Assembly (NCBI RefSeq): GCF_026212465.1
Contig: NC_080058.1
Location: 8,299,485 to 8,363,484 of the forward strand
Length of the DNA: 64,000 bases
Source of the DNA: Amaranthus tricolor
Taxonomy: Eukaryota > Streptophyta > Magnoliopsida > Caryophyllales > Amaranthaceae
Reading direction: 5' to 3'
Part shown: positions 62,132 through 64,000 of the stretch, piece after piece
How positions within the stretch are numbered: the first letter of the stretch is position 1
How the letters are laid out: every line of letters begins with the position of its first letter
The notes under the pieces: model-generated
What the model was told of the DNA's origin: nothing
Databases searched by the model: none
The model's input: only the letters and a program-made list of their open reading frames with translations
Translations under genes and position numbers: made by a program

Positions 62132-62386
62132 CTTCATCCCTTTTGAAATACTTGTTATATATCGGTTTTGGTCACTATTCATCATTCAAACTTATTTTAT
62201 ATATTGCGGCTAATATGTAAATAAAAATATAGTCAAGTGGGATATTGTGTGAATCATCCAATCGTATACCTTAATATTATTAACTCTTTATAATTTTTAA
62301 ATGTGTAATTCGACATATAAATAAACAAAATAACACATTAAATTCGTAAAAAGTCAAATATAACAAGTATAATGGAATGGAGGAAG
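62132..62386. mobile_element. Stowaway MITE
   Basis: Ends CTTCATCCCTTTTGAAATAC and, on the other strand, CTTCCTCCATTCCATTATAC both run into TTGTTATAT, flanked by TA (62130-62131 and 62387-62388); 255 bp. It lies about 260 bp upstream of the folate-receptor-like start codon. Confidence 0.75.
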
Positions 62387-62388
62387 TA

Positions 62389-63490
62389 TACTTTTATTTG
62401 TCGAATCTGAATTTTTTTTATTCTTATTCAAAGTGTTATGGTTTTTGAATTTTATTAATTATTATATAATTAAATTTATATTTTTTGGGATAGAGTAAAC
62501 TCTAGGGCATAGGAGGCGCAAAGTAAATTAAATAATAATAAACAAGTCATAATTAAATAGTTGATTATTTGAATGAAAAATTTTGAAAATCAGCTTTCTA
62601 TAGCAGAATGATGAAACAGCGTACAATGCAAAAATCGTTTTCACAATTATTAAATAAAAAAATTAAAAATATGATCAACAATGATTTCTAGGTTAAAGAG
62701 ATGAAAACTAAATAAATTTTAAAAAAGGATAAAAAGATCAAAAGTTAATTAAACCTAAAGCCTATTTATATCAGAGGAGTAATAAAAATTCTAATTAAAA
62801 TTAAGTAAAATGATTTAAATTAAAAAAACAAAGAAAATTGATGTAGCAAGCTGCCCACTCATAAAGCATAGGCGGATGTCGTGTATAACCATGGGTAATA
62901 CGTGCTACCCATGCTTTTTAATTAAAAAATCAATTTTAAGAGGAAACTTCAGTCTTCACGTTTGCTCTTTGCAATGTTAGATTTGGGGTTTATTTCTTTC
63001 CCTTCATTGTCTCTCTATATTTCACACTTTGTCTTCGTCCTCCTTTTCATTCGATTGATTCTCCTTCTTCCTCACCCCTCAATGTTGTGCTTTTCTACAA
63101 AACAAATATCCCCTCCTCAAAAGTCAAAGTTAGTCCTAGACTCCTCAGTATATAATAATTTTACAATTTATGTAAGCAGGTTGTTAGCACATTAAGAAAT
63201 AACAAATAAGCTTTTAAATAGAAAGTTGACCAACATATTTTGATTGTGTTTTGTCAAGGCTAGATTAAAAGCAAATAATGAATAAGCAGGGAAAAATTAA
63301 AGTGTTATTAGATCCCAAAAGTATTACAATTTATGTTATGATGAACACGACATACATCTTTATCTTGACCAACTCTCTTCCCCATGCCTGCACAAACTAT
63401 CCTGGTTTTGCTAGCTATCAATCACAATATTATTATTGTAGGACCAAAACGATTAAGAAAATGTGCATGTTAGTGCTAAGCCATAAAACT
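62389..63490. other. AT-rich intergenic sequence
   Basis: Nothing firmly recognised. At 62885-62930 there is an ATGGGTAATACGTGCTACCCATGC palindrome-like word, a motif often seen in decayed hAT elements. The open frame at 62962-63195 is pyrimidine-rich and hydrophobic only by composition. Confidence 0.4.
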
Positions 63491-63493
63491 ATT

Positions 63494-63797
63494 ACGGTTC
63501 GTTTGGTTAGTGATACTAAATTGTGGTAATAAAAATGATTTATTACATAAAATTTCTATCAAAAGTTTCATATCATTCCATGGTAATGAAACTTTGATCA
63601 ATTACAAATTTCCATTACTACCTAATATCACATCTTTTAATGTTAATGCATTGTAATGAATTTTATGAAGAAAATGAAATGATTGGAGTTGGACAAGCAT
63701 GGTCATCAAGGTAGCCAAGAGATTTTTCAACTAAAATTACACTTGTTTTTTATTTCTATTACCACTGCTTATTACTGCTTACCAAACGGTCCGTTAA
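63494..63797. mobile_element. MITE with CGTTTGGT-type ends
   Basis: The left end CGGTTCGTTTGGTTAGTGAT pairs with CGGACCGTTTGGTAAGCAGT on the other strand from the right. Both are bordered by TTA, as in PIF/Harbinger-type duplications. Inner blocks GTGGTAATAAAAATGA and GTGGTAATAGAAATAA also match. No ORF. Superfamily assignment is tentative. Confidence 0.5.
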
Positions 63798-63809
63798 GGT
63801 AATTTGAAA

Positions 63810-64000
63810 GTGTTTGGTTCTTGCTTTTTGGTTTGCTTTTTAGTTGGCTTTAATTTGGCTTGTTGATTGGTCAAAGAGCCAAAAATGTGTTTGGTAAATG
63901 GCATTTAAAGCAATTGAAAAGCTGGCTTTTAAGCCAAAATGAAAAAGCTGCTCCAACTAGCTTTTTTGGTTGACTTTTAACTTGTTGGTCCACTCTTTCT
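63810..64000. repeat. Possible start of another MITE-like repeat, cut by the window end
   Basis: GTGTTTGGTTCTTGCTTTTTGGTTTG at the left and repeated GCCAAAAA/AAGCTGG words recall the TTGGCTTTTTGGT-type sequence around 9.5-9.7 kb. The right end is outside the window. Confidence 0.3.

Overview
This is plant nuclear DNA, probably eudicot. The evidence is long GT-AG introns, very AT-rich intergenic sequence, a plant type-I pectin methylesterase, a plant soluble epoxide hydrolase, a TOPP-class PP1 and many plant repeat families (Stowaway MITEs, hAT MITEs, Copia/Ty3 LTR elements, SINE-like repeats). The style of the MITEs and LTRs suggests Caryophyllales, but that is only an impression. I see no organelle insertion, no CRISPR array and no convincing tRNA or rRNA gene. 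Exon-intron models were read by hand; each given as complete keeps phase across every junction.

Layout from left to right. 1-4.2 kb: first coding exon of a minus-strand Arg/Ser-rich protein; its later exons were not found. 4.2-6.8 kb: Stowaway MITE, AT-rich degenerate arrays, a TA/CA microsatellite and a Copia relic. 6.8-11.7 kb (minus): complete four-exon pectin methylesterase of 996 residues with a 391-residue Ser/Gly-rich and Pro-rich C-terminal tail ending in a GPI-anchor-like signal. 12-33 kb: repeat-dominated. It holds an inverted pair of LTR-like repeats, two multi-hairpin foldback MITEs, a three-level nested transposon (hAT inside an LTR, the LTR element inside another hAT), a solo LTR inside a SINE-like repeat, and one plausible two-exon gene for a 105-residue membrane protein (26.9-27.9 kb). 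34.0-38.3 kb (plus): three-exon soluble epoxide hydrolase. 38.9-45.2 kb (minus): ribosomal protein eL18, convergent with the hydrolase, with an ATG-only first coding exon and a 5.5 kb last intron filled by a decayed Ty3/gypsy chromovirus and small Copia-type LTR elements. 45.2-51.5 kb: intergenic, with foldbacks and a Helitron-like terminus. 51.6-54.5 kb (plus): PP1 catalytic subunit of the TOPP8/TOPP9 type. 56.8-61.9 kb (minus): folate-receptor-like type I membrane protein. 62-64 kb: MITEs.

The genes are unrelated housekeeping, cell-wall and signalling loci; there is no operon or obvious biosynthetic cluster. The most unusual gene product is the long-tailed, putatively GPI-anchored pectin methylesterase. 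The most unusual DNA structures are the nested transposon, the palindrome-built foldback elements and a perfect 31-bp hairpin inside an intron.
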